Below, piece by piece: positions 27,039 through 34,839 of a stretch of DNA of 64,000 bases (position 1 is its first letter; every line of letters starts with the position of its first letter). The position numbers and the translations under genes were made by a program. The stretch is from Rhizobium oryziradicis (lineage in GTDB: Bacteria > Pseudomonadota > Alphaproteobacteria > Rhizobiales > Rhizobiaceae): the NCBI RefSeq assembly GCF_001939045.1, contig NZ_MKIM01000026.1, forward strand, positions 1 to 64,000. The letters are read 5' to 3'. The notes under the pieces were generated by a model. That model was not told the origin of the DNA, searched no databases, and worked only from the letters and a program-made list of their open reading frames with translations.

Positions 27039-27332
27039 TCAGGTATCGTTATCGCGGATGGAAGAGGGATGCCGCAAAAGCGGAGTTACCTCGATGTCCA
27101 TAAATTTAAACAGCGGCAGGCCAGAGAGAATTGCGTGCAACTCCTCATTGTCACGCACATCAAAAATACTATAATTGGCGTATTGGCCCGCAAGGCGCCA
27201 GATGTGGCGCCACTTGCCACTGTGTTGCAGCTCTTGCGAATAGGCCTTCTCGCGCGCCAGAATGTCCGCAGCGTCCAAAGGTGGCAGGTCATGGGGTAAG
27301 TGAACGTCCATTCGTACATGAAACAGCATCAT
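27039..27332 (-). CDS. catC: Muconolactone delta-isomerase
   Basis: A 97-residue protein of normal CatC length. It begins MLFHVRMDVHLPHDLP, then EKAYSQELQHSGKWRHIWRL (about 29-48), and continues with YSIFDV and LPLFKFMDIEVTPL, all family features. CatC converts muconolactone to 3-oxoadipate enol-lactone as a soluble decamer (family knowledge). It lies between catB and catA; the gap to catB holds a long hairpin. Confidence 0.93.
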   Translation of the reverse strand: MMLFHVRMDVHLPHDLPPLDAADILAREKAYSQELQHSGKWRHIWRLAGQYANYSIFDVRDNEELHAILSGLPLFKFMDIEVTPLLRHPSSIRDNDT

Positions 27333-27385
27333 GACACTCCTTATACCAGGCTCGAAGATGCGAGAGCATCCTCACCTTGAAGACA

Positions 27386-27428
27386 TTGCAAATATCTCAA
27401 ATGCATCAAGTGCTTGAGATATTTGCAA
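27386..27428. repeat. Long perfect hairpin between catB and catC
   Basis: Arms of 15 bases, TTGCAAATATCTCAA (27386-27400) and TTGAGATATTTGCAA (27414-27428), enclose a 13-base loop. A second, shorter inverted repeat (AATACCA / TGGTATT) follows at about 27432-27466, touching the catB stop. The stem is AT-rich and has no T-run, so it is more likely an mRNA processing or stability element, or an intergenic repeat, than a simple terminator. Confidence 0.7.
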
Positions 27429-27465
27429 AAGGAATACCAAGAGTCATTTTCAATGAATCCTGGTA

Positions 27466-28647
27466 TTATTCGGACAGACTGATGGTCTTGCGCAGACCGT
27501 CACGTACAAAAAATGCGACCCGCTCTTCATCCAGTTCAATGCCGAGGCCCGGACCATTGGGGACGGTGAGTTCAAAATCGCTGTAGTCCAGCGGCGTTGT
27601 CAGAATTTCCTCGGTCAAAAGCAGAGGGCCAAACAGCTCTGTGCCCCATTGCAACTGATTGAACGTTGAGAACACATGGGCCGAGGCAATCGTGCCAAAG
27701 GCACCTTCCAGCATGGTACCGCCATAAAGGCCAATCCCCGCCGCATCAGCAATGGCGGCCACCCGCTGCGCATTGAAAAGGCCGCCGCTTTGCTCGATCT
27801 TGATGGCAAACACATCGGCACCGCCAAGCTTTGCCAGCTCAAACGCGCTCTCAGCGCCCTGAAGCGATTCATCGGCCATCAAGGCGGTCGGAAAGCGCCG
27901 AACAAGACGGGCCAGAGCCGCAGCGGATGCCACCGGCTGCTCCACCAATTCGCAACCCGCGTCAGACATCGCTGCCATACCATAGGCGGCTTCCGTCTCG
28001 CTCCACGCCATGTTGACATCAACCCGCACAGCGCCACGATCACCCAAAGCCCGCTTGATAGCGGCCACATGACGAATGTCGTCCAACAGGGGCTTTGCCC
28101 CGATCTTGAGCTTGAAAATCTTGTGCCGCCGCAGATCCAGCATTTTTTCGGCTTCAGCAATGTCTCTGGCGGTATCGCCAGACGCCAGCGTCCAGGCAAC
28201 CGGCAAGCGGCTGCGCAGCCGCCCGCCCAGAAAGGCGCTGACCGGCAGGCCCAATCGCTTGCCGTGGGCATCCAGCAGAGCCGTTTCCACGGCGCATTTG
28301 GCAAAGCGGTTTTCCTTGACCATTTTACCAATGCGCAGCATCAGCGCCCGCACAGCACTGGCATCTTGCCCCAGCATGAGCGGCTGAAAATAGGTATCAA
28401 TGGCCAGCTTCATCCCCTCGGGGCTTTCGCCACCATAAGCCAACCCGCCAATGGTAGTGCCTTCACCAATACCCACCACGCCATCGCTGCAATGGACTTT
28501 GACCAGCATCAACGTCTGGCCATTCATGGTGGCCACCGACAATTTATGGGGCCGAATGGTCGGAAGATCGACAAGCATGGTTTCAACCCGTTCAACAACG
28601 GGAAAAGCGGATGCCTCGGAAGCAGTGGTTGGCGAGATCGTGTTCAT
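27466..28647 (-). CDS. catB: Muconate cycloisomerase
   Basis: An enolase-superfamily enzyme forming muconolactone from cis,cis-muconate. In 393 residues it shows the catalytic KLK pair (Lys179 and Lys181 in KIFKLKIGAK), metal ligands Asp210 (VRVDVNMAW), Glu236 (ELVEQPV) and Asp259 (LMADES), and Lys283 in AIKIEQSGG. The N-terminal capping domain (about 18-145) includes IGEGTTIGGLAYGGES. About 15 extra N-terminal residues precede the usual start. It is first in the cat operon, with a palindromic operator upstream. Confidence 0.93.
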   Translation of the reverse strand: MNTISPTTASEASAFPVVERVETMLVDLPTIRPHKLSVATMNGQTLMLVKVHCSDGVVGIGEGTTIGGLAYGGESPEGMKLAIDTYFQPLMLGQDASAVRALMLRIGKMVKENRFAKCAVETALLDAHGKRLGLPVSAFLGGRLRSRLPVAWTLASGDTARDIAEAEKMLDLRRHKIFKLKIGAKPLLDDIRHVAAIKRALGDRGAVRVDVNMAWSETEAAYGMAAMSDAGCELVEQPVASAAALARLVRRFPTALMADESLQGAESAFELAKLGGADVFAIKIEQSGGLFNAQRVAAIADAAGIGLYGGTMLEGAFGTIASAHVFSTFNQLQWGTELFGPLLLTEEILTTPLDYSDFELTVPNGPGLGIELDEERVAFFVRDGLRKTISLSE

Positions 28648-28699
28648 GCGGAGACGTTACGACCGGGGCGCAAGACCGTCCAATATCATTCGCGTCTGT

Positions 28700-28722
28700 T
28701 ATCATACCCATATGGTATGATA
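28700..28722. promoter_or_regulatory. Perfect palindrome in the catR-catB intergenic region (probable CatR operator)
   Basis: TATCATACC (28700-28708) and GGTATGATA (28714-28722) are perfect inverted repeats around CATAT. The inner part fits the LysR-type T-N11-A box. It lies 53 bases upstream of catB and 84 bases upstream of catR, where a LysR regulator would bind to repress itself and, with muconate, activate catBCA (family knowledge). Confidence 0.75.
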
Positions 28723-28805
28723 GGCAAAGAAATGCTTCAATATCGGCGTGCATAGCAAGCAATCCAATCATTTTTGATAGGATGGTTTGAGGAGGGAAGG
28801 GACAC

Positions 28806-29744
28806 ATGATGGATTTGCGCCAGCTTCGTTATTTTGTTGCCGTGGCAAGGGAGCGCAATTTCACCCGCGCCGCCCAGATGCTGCATATCGCCCAACCGCC
28901 GCTCAGCCGCCAGATTCAGCTGCTGGAAGAACAATTGGGCGTGGCCCTGATTATTCGCAAAAGCCGCCCCTTGCGGCTGACGGAGGCGGGAAAGCTGTTT
29001 TTTGAGCAATCCTTGCAAATTCTGGGACGCGTGGAACAGATGCAGGCGGCAACGCGGCGCGTTGGCCTCAACCAGAACAGCGTTTTTTCCATCGGCTTTG
29101 TGGCCTCCACGCTCTATGGCGGCTTGCCGTCCTTGGTGCGAAAGCTGCGCCAACATGCGCCGGAGCTGGATATTCAATTGCTCGAACTGGTGTCTGTGCA
29201 GCAGATCCCGGCCCTTAAAGAAGGACGTATTGATATCGGTTTTGGTCGCGTGCTCCATCGCGATCCCAACATTGCCGATGTCCTGCTGCGCGATGAGCGT
29301 TTGATGGCGGCTATCCCGAAGGGTACACCACTTGCGCAAGAGACCGGACCTTTGCAGCCCAAAGCGCTTAATGGTTGCAAAATCATCGTCTATCCCAAAG
29401 AGCCGCGTCCCGGTTATGCCGATCATGTCCTTGGTCTGTTGCACAGCCACGACGCACGTCCAGCCGAGGTGCAGGAGGTGCGTGAAATCCAAACCGCGTT
29501 GGGGCTGGTTGCGGCAGAGGCGGGTATTTGCATTGTACCGGCAACGGCCCGCCAGATGCGTTCAGATGTGCATTACCGATTGCTTGAGGGAAAAGACATG
29601 ACCTCGCCGGTGATCCTCAATCATCGCATCAGCGACAATTCGCGCTACATTGATCTTGTCAAACAGTTGATTGGTGAAATGTATGCCGAAAACCCACCTT
29701 GGCTGGACCTTGCCCATAATTATATCCATGAGGCTTTTCAGTAG
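28806..29744 (+). CDS. catR: LysR-type regulator of the catechol operon
   Basis: A 312-residue LysR protein. The N-terminal winged helix (MMDLRQLRYFVAVARERNFT...AAQMLHIAQPPLSRQIQLLE, about 1-60) is followed by a linker helix and a periplasmic-binding-like effector domain (about 90-300) with VGLNQNSVFSIGFVAS and GRIDIGFGR. The start has a strong AGGGAAGGGA site; ATG 28809 is an alternative. The divergent position beside catB, with a LysR box between, identifies it as CatR/BenM-like. The effector, probably cis,cis-muconate, is inferred. Confidence 0.85.
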   Translation: MMDLRQLRYFVAVARERNFTRAAQMLHIAQPPLSRQIQLLEEQLGVALIIRKSRPLRLTEAGKLFFEQSLQILGRVEQMQAATRRVGLNQNSVFSIGFVASTLYGGLPSLVRKLRQHAPELDIQLLELVSVQQIPALKEGRIDIGFGRVLHRDPNIADVLLRDERLMAAIPKGTPLAQETGPLQPKALNGCKIIVYPKEPRPGYADHVLGLLHSHDARPAEVQEVREIQTALGLVAAEAGICIVPATARQMRSDVHYRLLEGKDMTSPVILNHRISDNSRYIDLVKQLIGEMYAENPPWLDLAHNYIHEAFQ

Positions 29745-29761
29745 GCAGAAGGCCGCTGCCC

Positions 29762-30379
29762 CTATGGCTCAAGCACCCCGCCCGCCGCCTCAAGGTCGGC
29801 GGGTGTATCCACATCTGTGAGCGCAGGGCGGCCTATCTCGACATTCACCATGGCCAAGCCGGAGGTTTCAATCACGGATTTCGCGCCTCGGTCTCCCTTG
29901 AGCGCCAAAACGGATGGATAAAGGGTGCTGGGCAATAGAACCGGATTGCCGCTTTGGCCATTGGCCGTTGCCCGCACCACCACACCGCCGCCGGCCTGTT
30001 GAAATGCCACAATCAACTGATCCATGTGATCCGTCGTAATCCCCGGCATATCGGCAAGCAGGATGAGCACCCCATCCGCTCCGCTCACCTCCGGCTGGTT
30101 TATCGCAGCAACAATCGAGCTTGCCATACCAGTCTCATAGGCTGCATTGACACAGAGGTGAATTGGCAAACCCTCCAGACAGGTCGCGATGTCTGCATGA
30201 CGATGGCCGGTGACAACAGTGATGGACGCCGCCCGAGTGTTCAGGCTGGCAGACACCACACGCCGTATCAGTGGCACGCCATCAAACCGTGCCAGCAGCT
30301 TATGACTTTGGCCCAAGGAATGGGCACCCATGCGGCTCGATTTTCCAGCTGCCAAAACGACAATTGCGACCGTGGTCAT
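29762..30379 (-). CDS. MocA-like molybdopterin cytidylyltransferase / NTP transferase
   Basis: A 205-residue nucleotidyltransferase with LAAGKSSRMG (about 9-18) and LLADMPGI (about 106-113), the nucleotide- and metal-binding motifs of the MobA/MocA group, and DVDTPADLE near the C terminus. MocA makes molybdopterin cytosine dinucleotide, the cofactor form of xanthine-dehydrogenase-family enzymes such as the divergently encoded NicAB-type hydroxylase. That context supports MocA over MobA. It is convergent with catR, 17 bases away. Confidence 0.8.
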   Translation of the reverse strand: MTTVAIVVLAAGKSSRMGAHSLGQSHKLLARFDGVPLIRRVVSASLNTRAASITVVTGHRHADIATCLEGLPIHLCVNAAYETGMASSIVAAINQPEVSGADGVLILLADMPGITTDHMDQLIVAFQQAGGGVVVRATANGQSGNPVLLPSTLYPSVLALKGDRGAKSVIETSGLAMVNVEIGRPALTDVDTPADLEAAGGVLEP

Positions 30380-30562
30380 GTCTCACGCCTCAAATCTGAT
30401 AAAAAGAGTGATCTCTCTAGTTAGCACAGAGGTAAAATCGCGCCCTCTGATTTTTTGCTTGTTTTTTGATCGAAATAGCCGATCCTGACCATGCAATGAA
30501 AAAGCAGGCGGCAATGGCACCGCGATAAACAAGAGTATACACTTTTTATCACGACATGCACC

Positions 30563-30578
30563 TGGCATGCTGCTTGCT
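30563..30578 (+). promoter_or_regulatory. Sigma-54 type promoter upstream of the nic genes
   Basis: TGGCATG-CTGC-TTGCT matches the -24/-12 consensus TGGCAYR-N4-TTGCW at all fixed positions. It sits about 80 bases before a 33-codon ORF and 177 bases before nicA, so transcription would start near 30590. It predicts control by an enhancer-binding activator, none of which is encoded in the window. The surrounding 30380-30659 gap holds no other recognised feature. Confidence 0.65.
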
Positions 30579-30659
30579 TTCAATTGTCACGATAAGGCGA
30601 AAAACGCCAAGGGAACATTGTATCATTTAGGACGTGCTGGCTTAAGGGAGGCGGCAACC

Positions 30660-30761
30660 ATGCGCATTGGAGTCCTTCATCATCTCGGATCGCTGGCTGG
30701 CGACCCCAAATTGAGCCGCACCGACCGCAGCAAAATGGCCTACAGGGTCGCAGCATGGTGA
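30660..30761 (+). CDS. Small ORF (33 aa) overlapping the nicA start
   Basis: ATG 30660 has a strong GGGAGG site eight bases upstream. It runs 33 codons (MRIGVLHHLGSLAGDPKLSR...) to a TGA that lies inside the first codons of nicA. NicA itself has only a weak ribosome site, so this ORF may couple translation into nicA. An alternative is that it is part of an out-of-frame leader with no product function. The peptide is not recognised. Confidence 0.45.
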   Translation: MRIGVLHHLGSLAGDPKLSRTDRSKMAYRVAAW

Positions 30762-31249
30762 TGGCGGCGGTTGAAATTCAGGTCAACGGTGCGCAGCACA
30801 CGGTAAACGCCGATCCGACAACACCGCTTCTTTATATATTGCGCAACGATCTGGCGCTGAACGGCCCCAAATACGGCTGCGGTCTGGGCGAATGTGGTGC
30901 CTGCGCCGTTTTGATGGATGGACGCGCCGTGCGCTCCTGCCGCGTACCCCTTCAGACTGCTGCAAAACGGCCGGTGATCACGCTGGAAGGACTGGCAAAC
31001 GGCGGCACGCTGCATTTTGTTCAACGGGCCTTTATCGAAGAAGCTGCCGCCCAATGCGGCTATTGCCTGAATGGCATGATTATCGCGATAGCAGCGCTGG
31101 CGATGCAAAACCCGGGCGCAAGCGAGGCCGAAATACGCGAAGCCCTGCGCCACAACCTCTGCCGCTGCGGCACCCATATCGAAATTCTCGCTGCTGCCCG
31201 CCGCGCCCTTGGCTATGCACAATCGCTGACAGAGGAGGTGAAACCATGA
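30755..31249 (+). CDS. nicA: Nicotinate dehydrogenase-type small subunit, two [2Fe-2S] clusters
   Basis: A 164-residue iron-sulfur subunit of a molybdenum hydroxylase. The plant-ferredoxin-like N domain has CGLGECGACAV and a fourth cysteine in RSC (about 43-66). The C-terminal helical domain has CGYCLNGMI and LCRCGTH (about 103-147). It passes electrons from the molybdenum site to the haem subunit. Length and partner match NicA of nicotinate-degrading pseudomonads (about 157 residues); isoquinoline and aldehyde oxidoreductases are the main alternatives. Start ATG 30755 or 30761. Confidence 0.8.
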   Translation: MVMAAVEIQVNGAQHTVNADPTTPLLYILRNDLALNGPKYGCGLGECGACAVLMDGRAVRSCRVPLQTAAKRPVITLEGLANGGTLHFVQRAFIEEAAAQCGYCLNGMIIAIAALAMQNPGASEAEIREALRHNLCRCGTHIEILAAARRALGYAQSLTEEVKP

Positions 31250-34200
31250 CGGCTGACGCAGGCCCGACTGACGCAGGCCAGACTGAAGCAGGCCAGACTG
31301 AAGCAGGCAAGGCCGGCACCCTCACCATCCATAGCCTTGATGGTCACCGCCGCCCGTTTCTCCGCCTTGATGCGGGCGGGCAGGTGCTGGCCTATAACGG
31401 TCATGTTGATCTTGGAACCGGCATTCGCACAGCCCTTGCACAAATTGTCGCCGAAGAGCTGGATGTTCGTTTTGAGCAGGTGACCATGGTGCTGGGCAGC
31501 ACCAGAACCGGCCCTGACCAAGGGGCAACCATTGCCAGTGAAACCATTCAGGTCACCGCCATTCCCCTCCGTCAGGCTTGCGCCACAGCCCGTGCCTATC
31601 TGCTGGCAAAGGCAGCAAGCAGGCTTGGCGTTGATATCGAAAAACTGGGCATTGAGGCTGGTATTTTTCAAGCATCTGGCCTGGAAAATTTGCACATCAG
31701 TCTGGGAGAGCTTATCGCTGGCACGGAAATTGATCTTCCGATTGATGGAACGGCACCGCTCAAGCCGCCATCCACCTACCGGCTGGTGGGCACAGCCACA
31801 CCACGGGTGGATATTCCGGCCAAAGCCACAGGGGCATGGACCTATGTGCATGATGTGCGTGTGCCGGGCATGCTGCATGGTCGGGTGGTGCGCCCGCCCT
31901 ATGCCGGATTTGACCATGGCGACATGATTGGCAACAGCCTGATCTCGGTGGATGAGGCCTCTGTTTCTCACATTCCCGGCCTCATTGGCGTGGTGGTGCA
32001 GGGCGATTTTGTCGGCGTGGTCGCAACCCGCGAGGAGAATGCCATTGCGGCGGCCAATTGCCTTACTGTCATCTGGCGCGATCCGCCACCACAGCCGGAT
32101 CTGAACGTCCCTGCGATCGCCCTTCGCAACAATCCCTCCACGCCGCGCATCTTGGCCGACAAAGGCAATATTGATCTTGCTCTTGCTGGCGGAACGCAGG
32201 TGATGAACCGTACCTATGTCTGGCCCTATCAGATGCATGGCTCGATTGGCCCTTCCTGTGCGGTGGCTGATTATCGAGACGATGGTTTGACGGTTTGGTC
32301 CGGCACCCAAAATCCCTTTCCGATGCTGCGCGATCTGGCCCAACTGTTGGATATGCCGCAGGAAAAAATCACCATAGAACGGCTGGAGGCGGCAGGCTGC
32401 TATGGCCGCAATTGCGCTGATGATGTCACAGCCGATGCCGCCCTGTTGTCACGCGCGGTTGGGGCGCCCGTGCGCGTGCAACTGAGCCGAGAGCAGGAGC
32501 ATCTCTGGGAGCCAAAAGGGGCTGCCCAGATTATGGATGTGCGCGGCGGGCTTGATCTTGAAGGCGGCCCTTTGGGGTATGATTTCGAAACACGTTATCC
32601 CTCCAATCTTGCCCCCACACTGGCTCTGTTGCTAACGGGAACCATACCGCCGGTGGCCAATATTGCCCAAATGGGGGACCGCACAGCCATTCCGCCCTAT
32701 GGCTTTGGCAATTTGCGCGTGACCGTGCATGACATGCCACCAATGGCGCGGGCCTCATGGTTTCGTGGTGTGTCGGCCATGCCCAACACCTTTGCCCACG
32801 AATGCTATATGGATGAGCTGGCATCCGCCGCGGGCGTGGACCCGATCGAATATCGTCTGCGCTATTTGCACGACCCGCGCGCCATTGACCTTGTTCACGC
32901 CGTTTCCGAGCGAGCAGGGTGGGTTCCCCACACCACTTTTGGCACGCTGGGCGGCGAGGGCGATCTTGTTTACGGGCGCGGCTTTGCCTATGCGGTCTAT
33001 GTCCATGGCCCGTTTCCGGGGACTGCGGCGGCATGGGCGGCATGGGTGGCCGATGTGGCCGTTAACACCAAAACCGGTGCCATTACCGTCACCAAGGTAA
33101 CCTGCGGCCAGGATTCTGGCCTGATGATCAACCCGGATGGGGTGCGTCATCAGATTCACGGCAATATCGTGCAATCCACCAGCCGCGTCTTGAAGGAAAA
33201 AGTTGAGTTTTCATCCACCGGGGTCACCTCCAAGGAATGGGGCGCTTATCCGCTCCTGAGCTTCCCCGAGGTGCCAGACATTGACGTGATCATGGTGCCG
33301 CGGCCCAACGAGCCGCCGCTTGGGGTTGGCGAATCCGCCTCCGTGCCCAGTGCGGCGGCCATTGCCAATGCGGTGTATGATGCCACCGGCATTCGCTTTC
33401 GCGAATTGCCACTGACGCCGGAAATGATCCTCAAAGGCCTGCAAGGCGAAACATCTGCCTCCGCCGCTGTGCGCCCGAAAAAGCGAAAGAGATGGGACAT
33501 TGCAGGTTTGGGCCTCGCCCTTGCAGGCGGTGCCGCAGCCCTCGCAGGCGTTATGGCTTTAGTCTCCCCCTGGCGGACCGCAATCGCGCCAATTTCCCCT
33601 CCAGACAGCAATGTCTTTAGTGCCGCCACCATTGAGCGTGGCAGGCTGGCCGCTGCCGCAGGGGCCTGCAATGTCTGCCATAGTGGCGCTGATGGTCACG
33701 CTTTTGCCGGTGGTCGCAAATTTGAAACGCCCTTTGGCGCGGTCTATGCCACCAACATTACGCCGGATGCAAAAAACGGCATCGGTGCCTGGTCCTATCC
33801 GGCATTTGAGCGCGCCATGCGTGAAGGTGTCAGCCGTGATGGTCATCATCTTTACCCGGTCCATCCCTACACGTCTTTTGCGGGCGCAGAAGACGCAGAC
33901 CTTCAGGCCCTCTATGCCTATTTGATGAGCCAAAAACCGGCAAGCGAAGCACCGCACAAGACGAATTTGCGCTTTCCCTTCAATCTCCGCCCGATGATGG
34001 CCGTTTGGAACGCCATGTTTTTACAGGCAAAGCCCTTTGCCTTTGATGCAAGCCATGACGCCGCCTGGAACCGGGGGGCCTATCTGGTCGAGACATTCGG
34101 CCATTGTTCTGCCTGTCATACTGAGCGCAACAGCTTGGGCGCGGAAAAAACCGGCACGGCCCATCTCGCCGGTGGCTATGCCGATGGCTGGCACGCACCG

Positions 34201-34812
34201 GCGCTTAACATTGCCGCTCTCAGCCCGGTGAGTTGGACGAAAGAAGCCTATTACACCTATCTCCGCACCGGCCATTCCAGCCAGCATGGCAGCGCCAGCG
34301 GGCCAATGGCACCGGTGATTGCCGCCCTGCAGCCGCTACCCGATAGCGACATTGCCGCCATGGCCACCTATCTCGCCAGCTTGAACGGCAATACCGAGCC
34401 GAAAGACGCAGCCGAGGCCCATGACAAGGCGATTGCCGCCAGCACCGCTGCCAAAACCGAGGCGCTTCGTGTCTCACCACAGGGGCTGCGCCTTTTCGAG
34501 GGGGCCTGTGCCGCCTGTCATGAGCAAAGCGCTGTTTTGCCGTCTTTGGCGCTCAACACCAACCTGCACGCATCAAGCCCCGACAATCTGTTGCAGTCGA
34601 TTTTCCATGGTGTTGAGGCCCCCGCAGTTCTCGCCGAAAACACCGGGCGGCAAGCCCCGGAAGTGATGTCCATGCCCGGTTTTCGCGATCAGTTCACCGA
34701 TAGCCAGATCAAAAATCTGGCCAACTATCTGCGCGCCCGTTACGCCCCCAACAAACCGGCATGGCATGATCTGGATGCAGCCCTTGCCCGCGTACAAGCT
34801 TCAAGGCATTAG
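31246..34812 (+). CDS. nicB: Nicotinate dehydrogenase-type large subunit: molybdopterin domain fused to triple-haem cytochrome c
   Basis: About 1188 residues from ATG 31246 (ATGA overlap with nicA), equal to the length I recall for NicB. Residues 1-730 form the molybdopterin-binding part of the xanthine dehydrogenase family, without a separate FAD subunit gene. A hydrophobic helix at about 753-773 probably crosses the membrane. CxxCH haem motifs follow at 808-812, 954-958 and 1088-1092. Electrons would pass from the hydroxylated heteroaromatic or aldehyde substrate to the respiratory chain via cytochrome c. The N terminus has a DAGQTEAGQTEAG repeat. The substrate is inferred by architecture only. 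Confidence 0.8.
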   Translation: MTADAGPTDAGQTEAGQTEAGKAGTLTIHSLDGHRRPFLRLDAGGQVLAYNGHVDLGTGIRTALAQIVAEELDVRFEQVTMVLGSTRTGPDQGATIASETIQVTAIPLRQACATARAYLLAKAASRLGVDIEKLGIEAGIFQASGLENLHISLGELIAGTEIDLPIDGTAPLKPPSTYRLVGTATPRVDIPAKATGAWTYVHDVRVPGMLHGRVVRPPYAGFDHGDMIGNSLISVDEASVSHIPGLIGVVVQGDFVGVVATREENAIAAANCLTVIWRDPPPQPDLNVPAIALRNNPSTPRILADKGNIDLALAGGTQVMNRTYVWPYQMHGSIGPSCAVADYRDDGLTVWSGTQNPFPMLRDLAQLLDMPQEKITIERLEAAGCYGRNCADDVTADAALLSRAVGAPVRVQLSREQEHLWEPKGAAQIMDVRGGLDLEGGPLGYDFETRYPSNLAPTLALLLTGTIPPVANIAQMGDRTAIPPYGFGNLRVTVHDMPPMARASWFRGVSAMPNTFAHECYMDELASAAGVDPIEYRLRYLHDPRAIDLVHAVSERAGWVPHTTFGTLGGEGDLVYGRGFAYAVYVHGPFPGTAAAWAAWVADVAVNTKTGAITVTKVTCGQDSGLMINPDGVRHQIHGNIVQSTSRVLKEKVEFSSTGVTSKEWGAYPLLSFPEVPDIDVIMVPRPNEPPLGVGESASVPSAAAIANAVYDATGIRFRELPLTPEMILKGLQGETSASAAVRPKKRKRWDIAGLGLALAGGAAALAGVMALVSPWRTAIAPISPPDSNVFSAATIERGRLAAAAGACNVCHSGADGHAFAGGRKFETPFGAVYATNITPDAKNGIGAWSYPAFERAMREGVSRDGHHLYPVHPYTSFAGAEDADLQALYAYLMSQKPASEAPHKTNLRFPFNLRPMMAVWNAMFLQAKPFAFDASHDAAWNRGAYLVETFGHCSACHTERNSLGAEKTGTAHLAGGYADGWHAPALNIAALSPVSWTKEAYYTYLRTGHSSQHGSASGPMAPVIAALQPLPDSDIAAMATYLASLNGNTEPKDAAEAHDKAIAASTAAKTEALRVSPQGLRLFEGACAACHEQSAVLPSLALNTNLHASSPDNLLQSIFHGVEAPAVLAENTGRQAPEVMSMPGFRDQFTDSQIKNLANYLRARYAPNKPAWHDLDAALARVQASRH

Positions 34813-34839
34813 AATTTTTCCGCGACAGCTAAGGTCTGC

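Noticed and set aside
30612..30636. GGAAC-N16-CGTG near the nic leader
   Set aside because: The -10 element is off by one base and a better sigma-54 match lies just upstream; probably chance.
31213..32343. 376-codon open frame antisense to nicB
   Set aside because: It lies wholly opposite conserved molybdopterin-domain codons and has no family features.
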